This document shows, piece after piece, positions 1-12,132 of a DNA stretch of 64,000 nt; positions within the stretch are counted from its first letter, which is position 1, and every line of letters begins with the position of its first letter. Source of the stretch: Trichoplax adhaerens. Its lineage: Eukaryota > Placozoa > Uniplacotomia > Trichoplacea > Trichoplacidae. Below the pieces are notes generated by a model. That model was given only the letters and a program-made list of their open reading frames with translations, was not told where the DNA came from and ran no database searches. Made by a program: the position numbers and the translations under genes. The DNA lies in the NCBI RefSeq assembly GCF_000150275.1, contig NW_002060950.1, positions 2,158,106-2,222,105 of the forward strand, read 5' to 3'.

Positions 1-28
1 GCTTAACTACGATAATTTCATCTTATAG

Positions 29-3000
29 GTATCGCTCAGTTGGTCAACAAATTGGATGGAATGCCATTCGACAGCAATGATGAAAATCTATTTGAAGCTT
101 TTGCCATATTTTGTGGTTTAGGAATTTATAATTGCTTAATGTTTACTCATGTTACTCAACTGCTGGCCAAGCAAAATGTTGCTTTAGAGGTTAGTAGCAG
201 TGAATACAAATCTCGATTTGAAGTACATATAGTTGTATACAACCAGCACACAAGAATTACAATTATAATACCGATTCCTGTAATATCCATTTTAATAGTT
301 TTTAATATGCATTTTAGCAGAGTTAAATCTTATTCGGGCCATTATCGTAATCTCAGAGTGTGCATGTATTTATGTATAGTAGACGTCTTAATTTAAGCCT
401 GTATAATTATCGGTTTCGAATTGTGTCAATAGCTGTAAATACGTATCTTTTTAACTAATTCTGCAGGTGTTATCATATCATGCCTCCGCTTCGCCAACTA
501 AAGCCAAAGCTTTAGCGGTATCAATGTATTTATAAATCATGTTACATTTAATGGAAAATTTACTCTAGATTTAATTACGTAACGTCTATGAACTGAATTT
601 AGATCAGCATCATTTGATAATATTAGTATAGGACATTTGAACAAAGTTTTAAATTTCGTAACTGTACAATGAACGAAATAGTAGATCGTCGATACATTAA
701 TGCTAGGTTTAACACGCTAACTATGCCAGAACAAAACATTTTTTTTGCTATTATCCTTTAAATATCGAATTTAGTATAGTAGTACATTTTGATATTAAAA
801 TCTTTAGATAACTTAGAAGATAGTATAAATGTATGAAAAGCGCTAAATCGAACATTCAATTTATTTGGAATACTCAAGTCTTCTTGAATTAATGTCACTA
901 GATAGTAGAAATTCCTCCAGCAATGGAATTAAATCTTACTGACTTTGGCTTCGATGATGCCTTACTGGATGATCACCAGTCCTTGTTGTCTTCCTTACGA
1001 ATGTTTTTAGACTGCGGATTTGCAAAACGATTTAAAATTCCTAAAGAGGTCAGTTCTTACGCTAACCTAATCAATAAAATTAGATTTTGTAGAAACTGCA
1101 GTATTGGATAGTTGCTAAATCATAGCCATAGATTTAGAATAAAGAGGCTACTGATTATTTAGACCTTGTGCCGATGGATTTTAAGTGTCAAAAAGAACTA
1201 TCGAAGCGTCTGTTACCATAATTGGCGGCATGCATTTAATGTTGCTCAAATGATGTTTACAATTATGCAGGTAAAATAGCAATAATAAGAGACCATACAG
1301 AAAGCTATATTTTCTATTATCTATTATGTCTAGCTTTTAACAGAAATATGGCTGTGAATGAAAATTAATGCAATATTAAATCTAACTAATGAAATTATCA
1401 TTCGCGCAATCTTGATTCAAATGTATACGATATTTTAAGAATTATTTGTATCATTTGATTTATGGATTCTTAGAGTACTACAATCCTCCAGCATGTCTCC
1501 AAAGTAGAGGCGTTTGCCTTATTAATTGCCTGTTTTTGTCACGATTTGGATCATCGAGGGACTAGTAACAGTTTTGAGTTAGAGTAAGATCATTTACTGT
1601 AACTAGCTGTATAATTTAAGTTTAAAAGATTTTAGATCGTTTACAGATCTTTCAAGATGGTATTTGAAACGTCTGAATAATTTATATAGTACGATTACTT
1701 GTAATCATTTTAAAAAAAGATAGCCTTTGACGCTCTTAATTTTCCAGTACAAGATAAATTAATAATGCATATGATAAAAATGCTTAAATAAGTCAATAAT
1801 TATAATATTTTGACATATTGAAATACTAGATGTAATTCACCATTGGCTAAAATATATGGCACATCAACGATGGAGCATCATCATTTTGATTACAGTCTCA
1901 TGATTTTAAATAGCGAGGTAAATAGAATTAATTTGTATGTATTAGATTGTTTACATTTTATCAATTAATCATTGATATTATATAGTGGTTAGCTATACAG
2001 CTAGTGAAAAATGATCATTTACTACTTATCATTTCGAGACCATGCCTCGAAAGTATCGATTATCCCTACCCGTTATAATTTCCTTATTAAACTTTTATTT
2101 CTTGTTGCTTTTTCCTGTTAGAACAACAATATCTTAGCTGCTGCTAACGACAGTGAAAGGCGAGAAATTCTTAATATAATGGAGCACGCTGTGGTATCAA
2201 CAGATTTAGCTCTTCACTTAAAGTATGAAATATTTCAATGATAATTAATAAATATTTTGTTAAATTGTACTGAAGTCATCATTATCTTTATTTATATTGT
2301 AACTAAAATTATTTAAGGCATGATTGTTCATTTATTTTAAAATGAGGTGAGATTAATTTAAGAATTATATTCTACATTTAATATCATATAATAGAGAACG
2401 TGATCAGTTTTTGCAATTATTACGATCAAGGACTTTAGACCTTACTCAATATGAACACAGGAAGTTATTAAGGTACGAATATATTTGATATTATGTTACT
2501 GTACTGTACACTAATCATGTATGCTTTATGTACAATATGTTATCACGTATGTCCAAAGTACTGGTAATAATTATTTTTCTTGGCTGATATAATTCTATTC
2601 ATCAATAACCATAATACCTGTTTTCAATTGGGTATTTATAAGGGCTATGTTGATGACTGTTTGCGATTTGGGAGCTATAACAAAACCTTGGCATATTCAA
2701 TATAGAGTATGATTATTTCTGAAATGTTTCAATCATCAGTACAACAAATTAGATATCCTATTTTATGTGATAATAATATAGATAATCCAGAAGCAAATGT
2801 AAGGCATATGTCAGATGGAATTAACATGCAATAAAGATACAAGTTAAATTTATATTTTCTAAATAACTGCAGGTCGCTCAATTAGTTGCGGAAGAATTTT
2901 TTACCTTAGGAGACATGGCGAGGCATAAGTTGAATAAGCAACCCACTGTATGGCTAATTATTAATTTCTGGCTTTAAAATTGACCGTATCTTATACGGTA

Positions 3001-3432
3001 GCATAGTATGATATCGTGGAGATAAATATATTTCTCACATTACATGAATGCAATTGTTTGTACTATGATTTTTAGGCGATGCTGGATAGAAATAAGAGAG
3101 AATTACTACCGAAGATGCAAATTAAATTTATTGATAATGTTTGCATACCAATTTATGAGGTAAAAAGAGTGGAGTGATTGCGCTTAGTTTTTTTATTTAG
3201 GCTTTTTATTAATAGCATTGATATTGCTTCGGCTAGGCAAATTTACTTATGAATTACAATTAACTTTTCTCTATTGTTACATAATGCGTAGGCCATTACT
3301 GATTACTTTCCTGAATTACACCAGCTATATAAACGTACAAAAGATAATTGTAGAGAGTGGGAAATGCTTGCACGCCAGCATGACCATGAAATGAGCAATG
3401 AAATCCTTCATGCAAACTCTAGATCTGGATAG
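29..3432 (+). CDS. PDE5/11-like: PDE5/6/11-family cyclic nucleotide phosphodiesterase, 5' end outside window
   Basis: Hydrolyses cAMP and/or cGMP in the cytosol. Twelve exons are visible: 29-189, 467-517, 921-1048, 1163-1270, 1492-1583, 1830-1917, 2122-2222, 2395-2472, 2643-2706, 2873-2947, 3076-3159, 3292-3432 (about 390 aa). The first exon is the end of the second GAF domain (IFCGLGIYN) and joins the linker VLSYHAS, as in PDE5 and PDE11. The catalytic domain has HNWRHAFN, the metal motif HDLDHRG, MEHHHFD, the metal-binding Asp in [10 protein letters not shown], and the nucleotide-contacting Gln and Phe in MQIKFID. All junctions keep frame except 517 to 921, which is off by one base; about ten residues expected from the family are also missing there, so a short exon probably lies between. 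[10 protein letters not shown] and CIPIYEAI look slightly closer to PDE11 than PDE5. The N-terminus and first GAF domain lie left of the window. The gene ends at TAG, with AATAAA soon after. Confidence 0.9.
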
Positions 3433-3446
3433 TAGAATACGATGTC

Positions 3447-3452
3447 AATAAA
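3447..3452 (+). promoter_or_regulatory. polyadenylation signal of the phosphodiesterase gene
   Basis: An AATAAA hexamer lies 15 bases after the stop codon. This is the canonical metazoan cleavage and polyadenylation signal, though it is unusually close to the stop. Confidence 0.45.
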
Positions 3453-4327
3453 AATAACTTAAACAACTACTGTAACCGTAGTTATTATCTTATTTAGACT
3501 AGGGAAAATATTGCTAAGAATAAAATTTCTTCCCAATCTAATCTGTGAAGTGGCTCCAGCAATTACTCTACAGCTACTACATAGCATAGATGCAATATAC
3601 GTTCAATTTCAATTAATGTTAAGATCTGTGATAGTCTTAGACCATTAAATAGTCATACGTTATTATAAATAAATTTCTCGCTCTTGCACAAGAGACTATA
3701 AATAATCGATTATTACTAATGCAGATAATGCTGGTGTCAAATTAGGTAGTACTTGCTCTTATATGCCTATTGCTACATCTACTTTGCGTATTAAGAAATG
3801 ACTGAATTATAATTTATGATGAATACGTAATATCAATATCTACCTTAGTATAATGCAGTAGTATATTGCAATGAATGATAAATAAATCAATATGTGCATA
3901 CGCAATGACAAACGGAGTGACTGTTATTCGCATTTATGCAATATGATTATATTAACTATCAAAGAGAGAGTTCACTATAAAATTGAGTACAATACTCTAA
4001 CACGGAATGAAGGAAAAAAATAACATATAAAATCGATCATTCAATATGATAAGGCCAACACTACGCCTCATTTATTTGAATCATTGATGAATGTAAATAT
4101 ATACATATAAATCATGCAATTTCAAGTATGTAGCATGGTGACGTTAAAGTAAAGTAGTACTGTATATAAAGTGTTATACACATATATATATGCACTTTGA
4201 TAATACATATCTTATCATTATCCAATTTTAATAACGACAAATTGCTGCCTAACATCCATACATTAGCGACTAGTAAAAGTGTGGCATTTATCGATGAGTG
4301 ACGAGATAATAGATGACAAAATGTGCA
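3453..4327. other. intergenic, convergent gene ends
   Basis: I see no convincing exon between the end of the phosphodiesterase gene and the end of the CSL4 gene, which converge on this interval. An AATAAA on the minus strand at 4071-4076 could serve the CSL4 transcript. Confidence 0.5.
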
Positions 4328-5754
4328 TCAGCTATCAGTCCAATATTTTATCCCAGCAACTTTTCGTAATTCTATTTTTTCCGTATGAGGACATTGCATC
4401 TCCGTCCAACTGATTGGAACCATCGGGTGACCTTTAGATAGACAGTTAAACACGGTTATTCATAAGAATTACTTTATCATTTCTATACTATTAGAATTTT
4501 TGCGATATGGATCATACCGGCTGTACTCTTAGCGAAAATGACTCCTAACTCATTTTTTGCTGTCGATAAGTAATAAGATCTTGGATCACCTAGTGATATC
4601 TATGTGTACAGGATGAGTATGTCAAGAGAAACAAATTTCAATCATGTAAAACGTGAAATGACAATATTTGCGTAGGAAGGAGTCTGTAGTAGATTTATAG
4701 TGTGGATACGACTTCAGCTAAGACTGCGTCTCCAGGTTTAAAGCAATTGTACATATCAACCTAAATAGTAAATATACAAAGCAGTTGTTGATACTAGCGA
4801 AAGCAACATTACTTGTGGTGAAGAGTAAACGATGGTAAGAAGAATATCCACAAACTTTATCTTTCTCAGTGGCTCTAATATCTTCTTTCCTGAAAGACAC
4901 ACAATAAAACATCGTCTTAACGTTGATGACAGTAAAGACGATCATCGCCTTAGCATCTAGTACAAAAGGTATCATGACAGCCATCTTTGCTACCTTATCG
5001 TGCCTTTGAAGGGTTCCTTTAATGGCGTCGTTCCAATGCAGATAATGAGCACTCTACAAAATCTTGGATTGACGTTTAATACCTAAATTGCATTCAGTAT
5101 GTTTGATCCTCTTTTAATATGAGCATTTATCACAGCGAGTTCATTATTATTATGCATTACACTGTATGTATAGTAGTAGACTACGTGCATAGCAATTTAA
5201 TCGTTTAGCGAAATACGCGTAATAGTAGTATCATGCAGTATAGCAGTGTTCCATCTTCCCTGTGAATTTTTCGATGTATGAACGAAGTAACATGCTCGTT
5301 GAATAGACCGGGTAACAATATTATTTTCCATTACGAATGATAGGAAAAATATGTTAAAAGAGTACAATCACCTTAGCTGTAACAACTTTTCCAATCGTGG
5401 GTAAATTACAGGAGACATTGCCGGTCTTGATCTGAATCTTGGGTAGCTGAAACAACAAAAATGATGTTCAAGTTGCATGCTTGAAACGATGCTTTCTAAT
5501 TCTAATCCAACGTTAGTCAAGATCAATCATGGTATAAAATTTGGATTAGATCCTACACCAGTGATTGATGAAGCAAATCAAGCTCTATTTACTGCAAGAC
5601 TTACCTGCCCAGCTTGGCTAATAATATCTTTGTAACCTACTAAGCTTGCATAGATATGCCTTTGCCTAACATAGGTTCCAAGTCCAGCTGAGAATTGATC
5701 AATACTGCCAAGGCGTTGTCCAGGTATAACAGGGTTACCTACTTCAGCAGCCAT
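4328..5754 (-). CDS. EXOSC1: exosome complex cap subunit CSL4 (EXOSC1), complete
   Basis: CSL4 is one of three S1-domain cap proteins of the RNA exosome and helps route RNA to the 3'-5' nuclease core in nucleus and cytoplasm. Seven exons read on the minus strand: 5754-5605, 5446-5372, 5082-4994, 4889-4856, 4760-4710, 4599-4518, 4431-4328. They splice in frame to 194 aa, almost the length of human EXOSC1 (195). Visible family features are the N-terminal PGQRLGSI and GTYVRQRHIYASL, the S1-domain segment (VLNVNPRFCRV, PFKGTIRKEDIRATEKDKV, FKPGDAVLAEV) and the C-terminal STAKNELGVIF and HPMVPISWTEMQCPHTEKIE. The first Met precedes AAEVGNPVIPG and fits the family start. A perfect 12 bp hairpin sits 28 bases upstream of the start codon. 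Every junction has a usable GT-AG pair and frame continuity, so the identification is firm. Confidence 0.95.
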
Positions 5755-5781
5755 TGCTACTCGATACTGGCGATTTAAATC

Positions 5782-5809
5782 AATCCTACGATACGTCTAT
5801 CGTAGGATT
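5782..5809. repeat. perfect 12 bp inverted repeat just upstream of CSL4
   Basis: AATCCTACGATA (5782-5793), a 4-base loop CGTC, then TATCGTAGGATT (5798-5809). It lies between the CSL4 start codon and the tandem array, where the CSL4 promoter or 5' UTR should be. It could be a regulatory hairpin, a protein-binding palindrome or a repeat remnant; the sequence alone does not decide. Confidence 0.85.
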
Positions 5810-5820
5810 ACCTCAATACA

Positions 5821-7560
5821 ATGCCAATGGATGAATGTTCTAGTCTCTGGCTATATCGGATAAGACACAACTTTTTTGCTGCAATCTTGCCCAGTTTCAG
5901 AAGCTTGTTAAGAAATGCCCGAAGAAAGTGCAATGCCTGTCCACTCAGCATCATTCCCATTTGCCCCATCCCGATCATAGTAAAGTATATTCACTTGACT
6001 TGGATATCACGCACACCACCAATACAGTATGGCATTCTATGGCCCCACAAAATGTTCTATCGTACAATACAGTAGACGTCTCGGACAGACAGAGACTGAT
6101 GATCCAATGGTTGCATTGGATATGCGAACTCGATGCAGTGTTGAAGGATAGCATACTTGACCATCAATCAACTATTATCTGGTGTACTGTATTATTTCTC
6201 ATCGAAATTTGCCTTCCAGCAGTCATGATGTAGTTGCATTGGATGCTCACTTCATGTTGAACTCGATGCAGTGTCATATTGAGAGATTTATGCTACAGTA
6301 CTGTAGTGTGCTGGTGTAGCTGCATTTAGATACCCTTTTCATGTTGAACTCGATGCAGCGTTAAAGGACGGCATGCTTGACCATCAATCAACTATTATCT
6401 GGTGTACTGTATTATTTCTCATCGAAATTTGCCTTCCAGCAGAGCCATGATGTAGTTGCATTGGATGCCCACTCCACGTTGAACTCGATGCAGTATCATA
6501 TCGAGAGATTTGTGCTACAGTAGTGTACTGGTGTAGCTGCATTTAGATACCCTTTTCATGTTGAATTCGACGCAGCGTTAAACGACAGCATGCTTGACCA
6601 TCAATCAGCTATTATCTGGCGTACTGTATTATTTCTCAACGAAATTTGTGCTCCAGCAGAGTCGTGATGTAGTTGCATTGGATGCCCACTCCATGTTGAA
6701 CTCGATGCAGTGTCATATCGAGAGATTTGTGCTACGGCAGTGTACTGGTGTAGCTGTATTTAGATACCCTTTTCATGTTGAACTCGATGCAGCGTTAAAG
6801 GACAGCATACTTGACCATCAATCAATCAACTATTATCTGGCGTACTGTATTATTTCTCATCGAAATTTGTGCTCCAGCAGAGTCGTGATGTAGTTGCATT
6901 GGATGCCCACATCATGTTGAACTTGATGCAGTGTCATATCCAGAGATTTGTGCTACAGCAGTGTACTGGTGTAGTTGCATTGGATACCCACTTTATTCAG
7001 TGTTAAAGGTCTGCATGCTTGACCATCAATCAACTGTTATCTAGCGTACGGTATTATTTCCTATCGAGATTTGTGCTACAGCAGTGCACTGGTGTAGTTG
7101 CATTGTATGCCCACTTCATGCTTGATCATAAATCAAGTATTATCTAGTGTACTGTATTTTTGATCGAGATTGGTGCTACGGCATGTTGAACTCGATGCAG
7201 TCTTAAAAAGATAGTATGCTTGACCATAAATGCAATATTATCTGGCATATATTTCTTGTCTAGATTTAGGCTACAGCATTGTACTGTATAAAACATACAG
7301 TACAGTAATAAGAGTACATTGCTCGCAACAGATATGCTCAACTCGATGCAGTGTGATTGATCATAAATCAAATATTACCTGGTGTACCACTTTCTTATCG
7401 AGATTTGTGCTACAGCAGTGTTGCACAAATCTCGATAAGATGTAGGTATCCAATGTAACTACATCATGTTGAATTCCATGCAGTTGTTCAAAGGACTGTT
7501 GACATACTTGACCATAAATCAAATAATTTCTGGCGTACTGCATTTCTTATCGAGATTGAT
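5821..7560. repeat. degenerate tandem array, unit about 220 bp
   Basis: The core ATTATCT after the phrase TTGACCATCAATCA recurs at about 6174, 6394, 6611, 6832 and 7036, spacings of 220, 217, 221 and 204. Each unit also repeats GTTGAACTCGATGCAG, CATCGAAATTTGTGCT and GATGTAGTTGCATTGGATGC. Left copies are well conserved; copies right of about 7000 are shortened and rearranged. The short reading frames here are repeat read-through and resemble no protein. No terminal inverted repeats or transposase were seen, so a satellite-like array is the simplest description. Confidence 0.9.
7393..7440. repeat. perfect 18 bp inverted repeat with 12-base loop
   Basis: TCTTATCGAGATTTGTGC at 7393-7410 is exactly complementary to 7423-7440. 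The arm is the array's own conserved phrase (TTATCGAGATTTGTGCTACAGCAG), here followed by an inverted copy. It marks an inversion or fold-back inside the degenerate right end of the array. Confidence 0.9.
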
Positions 7561-8540
7561 GCAAGTCACTGTGCTGTAGTACTCTACACAGTGACATTTC
7601 ATGGTAAAAGGAAATGCTTGAACCTCGATGCCAATATTGTAGCGCTTTAGCTGCTAGTTTAGCCGTAGAAAATAGCAAGTAGAATTAGCTGGAAGAAGAT
7701 GTCACAGCTTGTGACTCCAGGTACTCGATAATTGTGCGACTGCGCAGTCATTGAAACTTCGACGCTTCGACATTCTCAACGGTAACCATAGCAGCGCTGA
7801 AATGTTTGATATCGACAAAGCTGATCAAGTTCATACAATATTTTAAAGTCTGCCAATAATTATACCAAAGTTAGATTCCTGGACATTACTTTGAGCGAAC
7901 ACCCCAAGTAATCAAGCCCTACACTTAGGCTATCTAAGCTAAGATTGAAATCCATACAGTACAGTAGTGTCCTATATATGCGTAGTATTGTGATACGAGC
8001 ACAAACTGTTCTATAAATATTTTGTTGGCACTAGGCTTAATGCATACTGTACTTTCAGTATTCCCGTCACTCATTCTACAGATAGAGCAAACTGGTAATT
8101 CAAGTTCACCACTTCAAGATCAGTTAATCGCAAGGAATAATAAAATATCATCACGTACACTTATTTGGTACTATGTTTGAAAAATATGCTGCAAAATAAA
8201 TAGTAAGTGCACTCCAGAATGGCTCTGCTAGCTTTACTAGCATGGAACTTCAGTCATGAATAAGTTTCGAAACATACAACATTATGCTACAATAAATTCA
8301 ATTGATTTCTTATTGTTTTATAAATACGTTAAATTAGATATCGCCTTTAATAACCACATCTTTTTCTGTTTTGATTGCCCCACGTTCAAAGTGAACAGCT
8401 TACGTTACTACAATTCATGTACACAATCTAGTAAATTAGTACGCGTGCTAATGTTGAACAATTACTTAGGGCGATATCAATCACAACTTACTTATTTTAT
8501 CAACTTATTCATTATCACTAGCGTCTATTGATCAATCTCG
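7561..8540. other. intergenic, no gene recognised
   Basis: No exon with family resemblance was found. The reading frame at 8256-8531 is low-complexity and has no recognisable domain. The interval presumably includes the promoter of the coiled-coil gene that starts at 8541. Confidence 0.4.
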
Positions 8541-9621
8541 ATGGCAACATCTAGTCAACGTACGAATCGATTAATATCACCCAGAAAAAAATATTCACCC
8601 CCTAAACCACTCGGACCGTCACTAAAAGATCTCGGTAAATTATTACCCCGAAGATATGAAGAAACAAAGACCGTCAATATTCAAGCCTTGTCGCATAAAT
8701 CTATATTAGGTAAAAATTAGAGTCCTCTAGTATCATCCTCATAGTCACCCAATGATACAGTGTTGGCAATGAATATTATCCTATTTATATAGTTAATTGA
8801 AATATATATCAACACTTTTCATCAATTAATTAGATATAGGCAAAAGCATAGAAGAACATACAAAAGAAAAAAATCATCGCTTAGTTAAAGAGACAGTTGA
8901 TAGTACCGAGCAGAAAGTATGGAAAAAAGCAAACGAAATAAAACGACAAGAATTACAGGAGGTGTTGGAAGCCGCGGCTTTAGAAAAAGAGCGTGCTCTC
9001 GCTACAGCAAAAGAGTCTGAAAAGAGAGCGTTAGCGCGTGAAACGCAAAAAATCAAGGATGAAATGCAAGAATCAATGTATAATCGATTGGAACAGCAAA
9101 GAATACAGGCAGAAGCTAGGTTAAAAATGGAGATTATGTCAACATTAAAGAACGAAGAACAACTTAGAAAGCAAGCTTTTAATGAAGGTAGAATTTTTGA
9201 AAGAGCATTAGCTGAGAAAGAAGCTCGAGAAACTTCTCGACAATATGAACAAAGGAGACAGGCTGATGTCAGAAAGTATACAAAAGCTAAATTTGAAGCT
9301 ATGCAAAATTTAGCCACAAAAATGAATAAAGAAAAAGAAGAAGCTTTGGTTAAACTCAGACAAGGTTTCATTGTTGAAATTGAAGACAAGATTAGCACAG
9401 TTAATAAGGAACACCAAGAGGAAATAGGTAAACTTGAAAGGGTTATCGATGCTTATAAAAGCAGGTGTTCAGAGTTAAGGCAACAATTACGCCATCATTA
9501 TACATTAAAAATATTGAGTGATAAAAAGCTAGAAGATGTTATCAAAGAATTTCAACAGTTTATAGAAATGCAACCGACATTTCAGAAAGGACAAGCTGAA
9601 TACTTGATTAAAATTTTATAA
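8541..9621 (+). CDS. coiled-coil protein, C6orf163-like
   Basis: Two exons, 8541-8709 and 8840-9621, joined in frame (phase 1) give 316 aa. The first ~60 residues are basic and Pro/Ser-rich (LISPRKKYSPPKPLGP). The rest is one long charged helix rich in Glu, Lys, Arg and Ala, typical of a coiled coil, from about residue 75 to near the C-terminus. The segment KVWKKANEIKRQELQEVLEA and the ending with EFQQFIE and GQAEYLI resemble the vertebrate coiled-coil protein C6orf163 (KVWAQANE near the start of the helix, a similar C-terminus). That link is from memory and moderate. The molecular role is unknown. The antisense frame at 8874-9398 is its shadow. Confidence 0.85.
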
Positions 9622-11987
9622 ATTATAATTATTTTGTTTATAACAATGTGATAAGCCATAATATGGAAATTTTGTGATAAATAATAATTACAATAATCCA
9701 AGGTATTATATTTTAACTTACTCTATATGCAGGAATACGACATATTTATTATATTACTTTTTAATCACTATTATTACAACCTAACAGTCTCTATTCAAAT
9801 TTTGACTGAAGGTCTGCAAGGGCATTGATTCTCTATTAACTGCTTGCTTTCAATGTCATATACAGCTATATGAATAGATGAGTTTACAGTTAGGACCCTT
9901 AACAGAGAGAAAAATGTTAGCTTTATTTTAATTTGAATTATCTAAGAATTGGTTTATGAACACAGATAACGTAGAGTTAGGTAAAAGGAAATTTGGTAAT
10001 AGTTTAGGGATGGATGCAAATATAATTTTAATAATAACTAATTCAAAAATGCCGCTACTGGTTAGTTATATCACCAATGCGTTAGACTGTAAATAGGTTT
10101 ACAAACCAGGAATAACCCTTAAACATTTTACAAAGGTCAAATTATTAAAAACTGTTTACGGGCAATTATAATTTGAGGTTATATTTGTATATGCCATATT
10201 GCATTGTATGATCTTTTAATATGAATCGATCACTAATTAAAATGGTCACCCCTAATATTAAATTGCAAGATTGTGAAATGTGACCTCGAAAAATTCAGAC
10301 ATGTTTGGAACAAATATTTACTTATTTCATATGAGTATAAGATTCGAAATGGACCTTGCGGTACAATGCATAGTTGATAAATACTGTGATCATTTATCCA
10401 TAACTTGAATGAAATAGAAATTACGAAATCGTACTTATTTTTGTAACCGCTTATTGAAAAGACCAGAATATACTGTATATCGTATACCTCTGGCTTTGGA
10501 ATAGACCACAATGTAGCCAATGAACCTTCTATCTTTGTATCTTGTAGTATATATTTCTGTCATTGACTCAAGTCTCACTGCTTATGGATATTCAATAAAA
10601 CAATATTCTCAGTGTATATGAGTTACTAGACTTGAAAATGAATTTTTTCTTTTTAAATTTGGAATGCTTCACTGTTGAGAATCTTATGTCTGATAGTTCT
10701 CATCATAGTAGCTTGAAATTTCCCTTTTTTATCTGCCAACATGACTTAAACACAGGTGAATTAGTGCGTAACCTATACCTTTTACTCATGTTTACCTTGT
10801 AGATTGTATCTATACAGTGTAAACGCGTAGGACTGCATAATGAAGCCATGAAATTATTATGTTGAAAGTCTGTCCAAGGCAACAATGAATAAACTACTGC
10901 AGTACAGTTATAGCCGTTTAAAAGTCCAGCGTACACTAAGCTAGTTATAGGGCCTACTAAAGAGAAAATAATTGCCTTCCCATCAGCTAGTTTGCAGATT
11001 TGGTAGGTACTGTATAATGCCGTATTAGAAACGTGCAGGATGTTCGATCGAAGTCGTCCTACTGTTATTATATTGATTACGGTGAAAATGAAGGTTATTC
11101 ATCCATTTCTTAACAGAAGACCCGTTTACGATATTGCATAGTATCGAGATTTTCTTTATCATTAGCCATTTTTAAATATTCTTAATACTAACCCTGATAG
11201 CAGGAAAAATTTGCAATTTCACAAGCTTGATAAACCGTGACTGATGCAAACAGTATATCAGCTTTCAAGTACATGAATTACTATCATTGTAAAAATGTGA
11301 ATGATCCAGTGTTGCATTTGTTGCATGCAACACCGGATTGAACTTTAACTAGAAATGGAAATCAAGCAATAGTGATAGTAATAATAAATTAACAGTAAAT
11401 GGCTATATTGGTACAGCTTTTCGCGGTGGAACATGGCTAGTAAAGTATTATACAATCTACTTCCATGCAGTGGGTCTAACTTGTCTAGACAGGTACGAAC
11501 AGTAAAAATGTGCACTGACTGCTGATTGGAGAACCATGCAATTTAGATTTCCAGTAAAAAAAAGAATCGATTGATATCGCGTAGAATACTTTTCTGCTGA
11601 ACTTTGGTATCGATTGCAGCAATTGTTCATAATAAATAAATAATAACAAAAATTGATTTGGAACTCCAGTTCAAGCGTAGCATTCCAGCAGCTGATGGAG
11701 GCGGAGTAATTGCGGGACGTTAGGTGCGCAATTTTTTCCGGTTGATTAATACCTAGAAGAGATAAAATAGGCTATCGTCGCCTATCAACTCCAGAAGCCG
11801 CCTTGATATCGCTTCAAAATTATCACACTGATATCGCCATATGTTAATCATTTGTCTGATTTACGTATTGCATGCTTTCGGCTTGCACAGGACATCATAT
11901 GAGCAAGACCTCCATAACACTACACGATTTAAAATAAGATAGCGGGGAATTCAAGATTGGAGTATGGAATGGACGGGAGAGAAATTT

Positions 11988-11999
11988 GGGGGGGGGGGG
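11988..11999 (+). repeat. homopolymeric G12 run
   Basis: Twelve consecutive G in a very AT-rich setting. It may be a slippage-prone microsatellite or a sequencing-sensitive site. Confidence 0.95.
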
Positions 12000-12049
12000 A
12001 TTTTGTAGTAAAGAAGAAAGTAGTAAGCAAAACGCTGCTGTACAGTCTA

Positions 12050-12132
12050 GAGGTCTGGTCTAGGGTGTGTAATAACGAAGGCGCCTTACCACCAAATATC
12101 CCTCTTATTGAGACGTTTTCGGACCAGACCTC
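12050..12132. repeat. 11 bp inverted repeat around a 61-base spacer
   Basis: GAGGTCTGGTC at 12050-12060 is exactly complementary to GACCAGACCTC at 12122-12132. It could fold into a hairpin or mark the ends of a tiny inverted element. No target-site duplication was evident. Confidence 0.7.

Noticed and set aside
5821-7543. Several 60-101 codon frames, and the idea of a CRISPR array
   Set aside because: The frames repeat with the 220 bp unit and mutate freely. The unit is far too long, and has no short constant repeat with unique spacers, for CRISPR; the setting is eukaryotic.
8874-9398. 174-codon minus-strand frame
   Set aside because: It is the antisense shadow of the long coiled-coil exon, whose codon pattern and splice junction support the plus strand.
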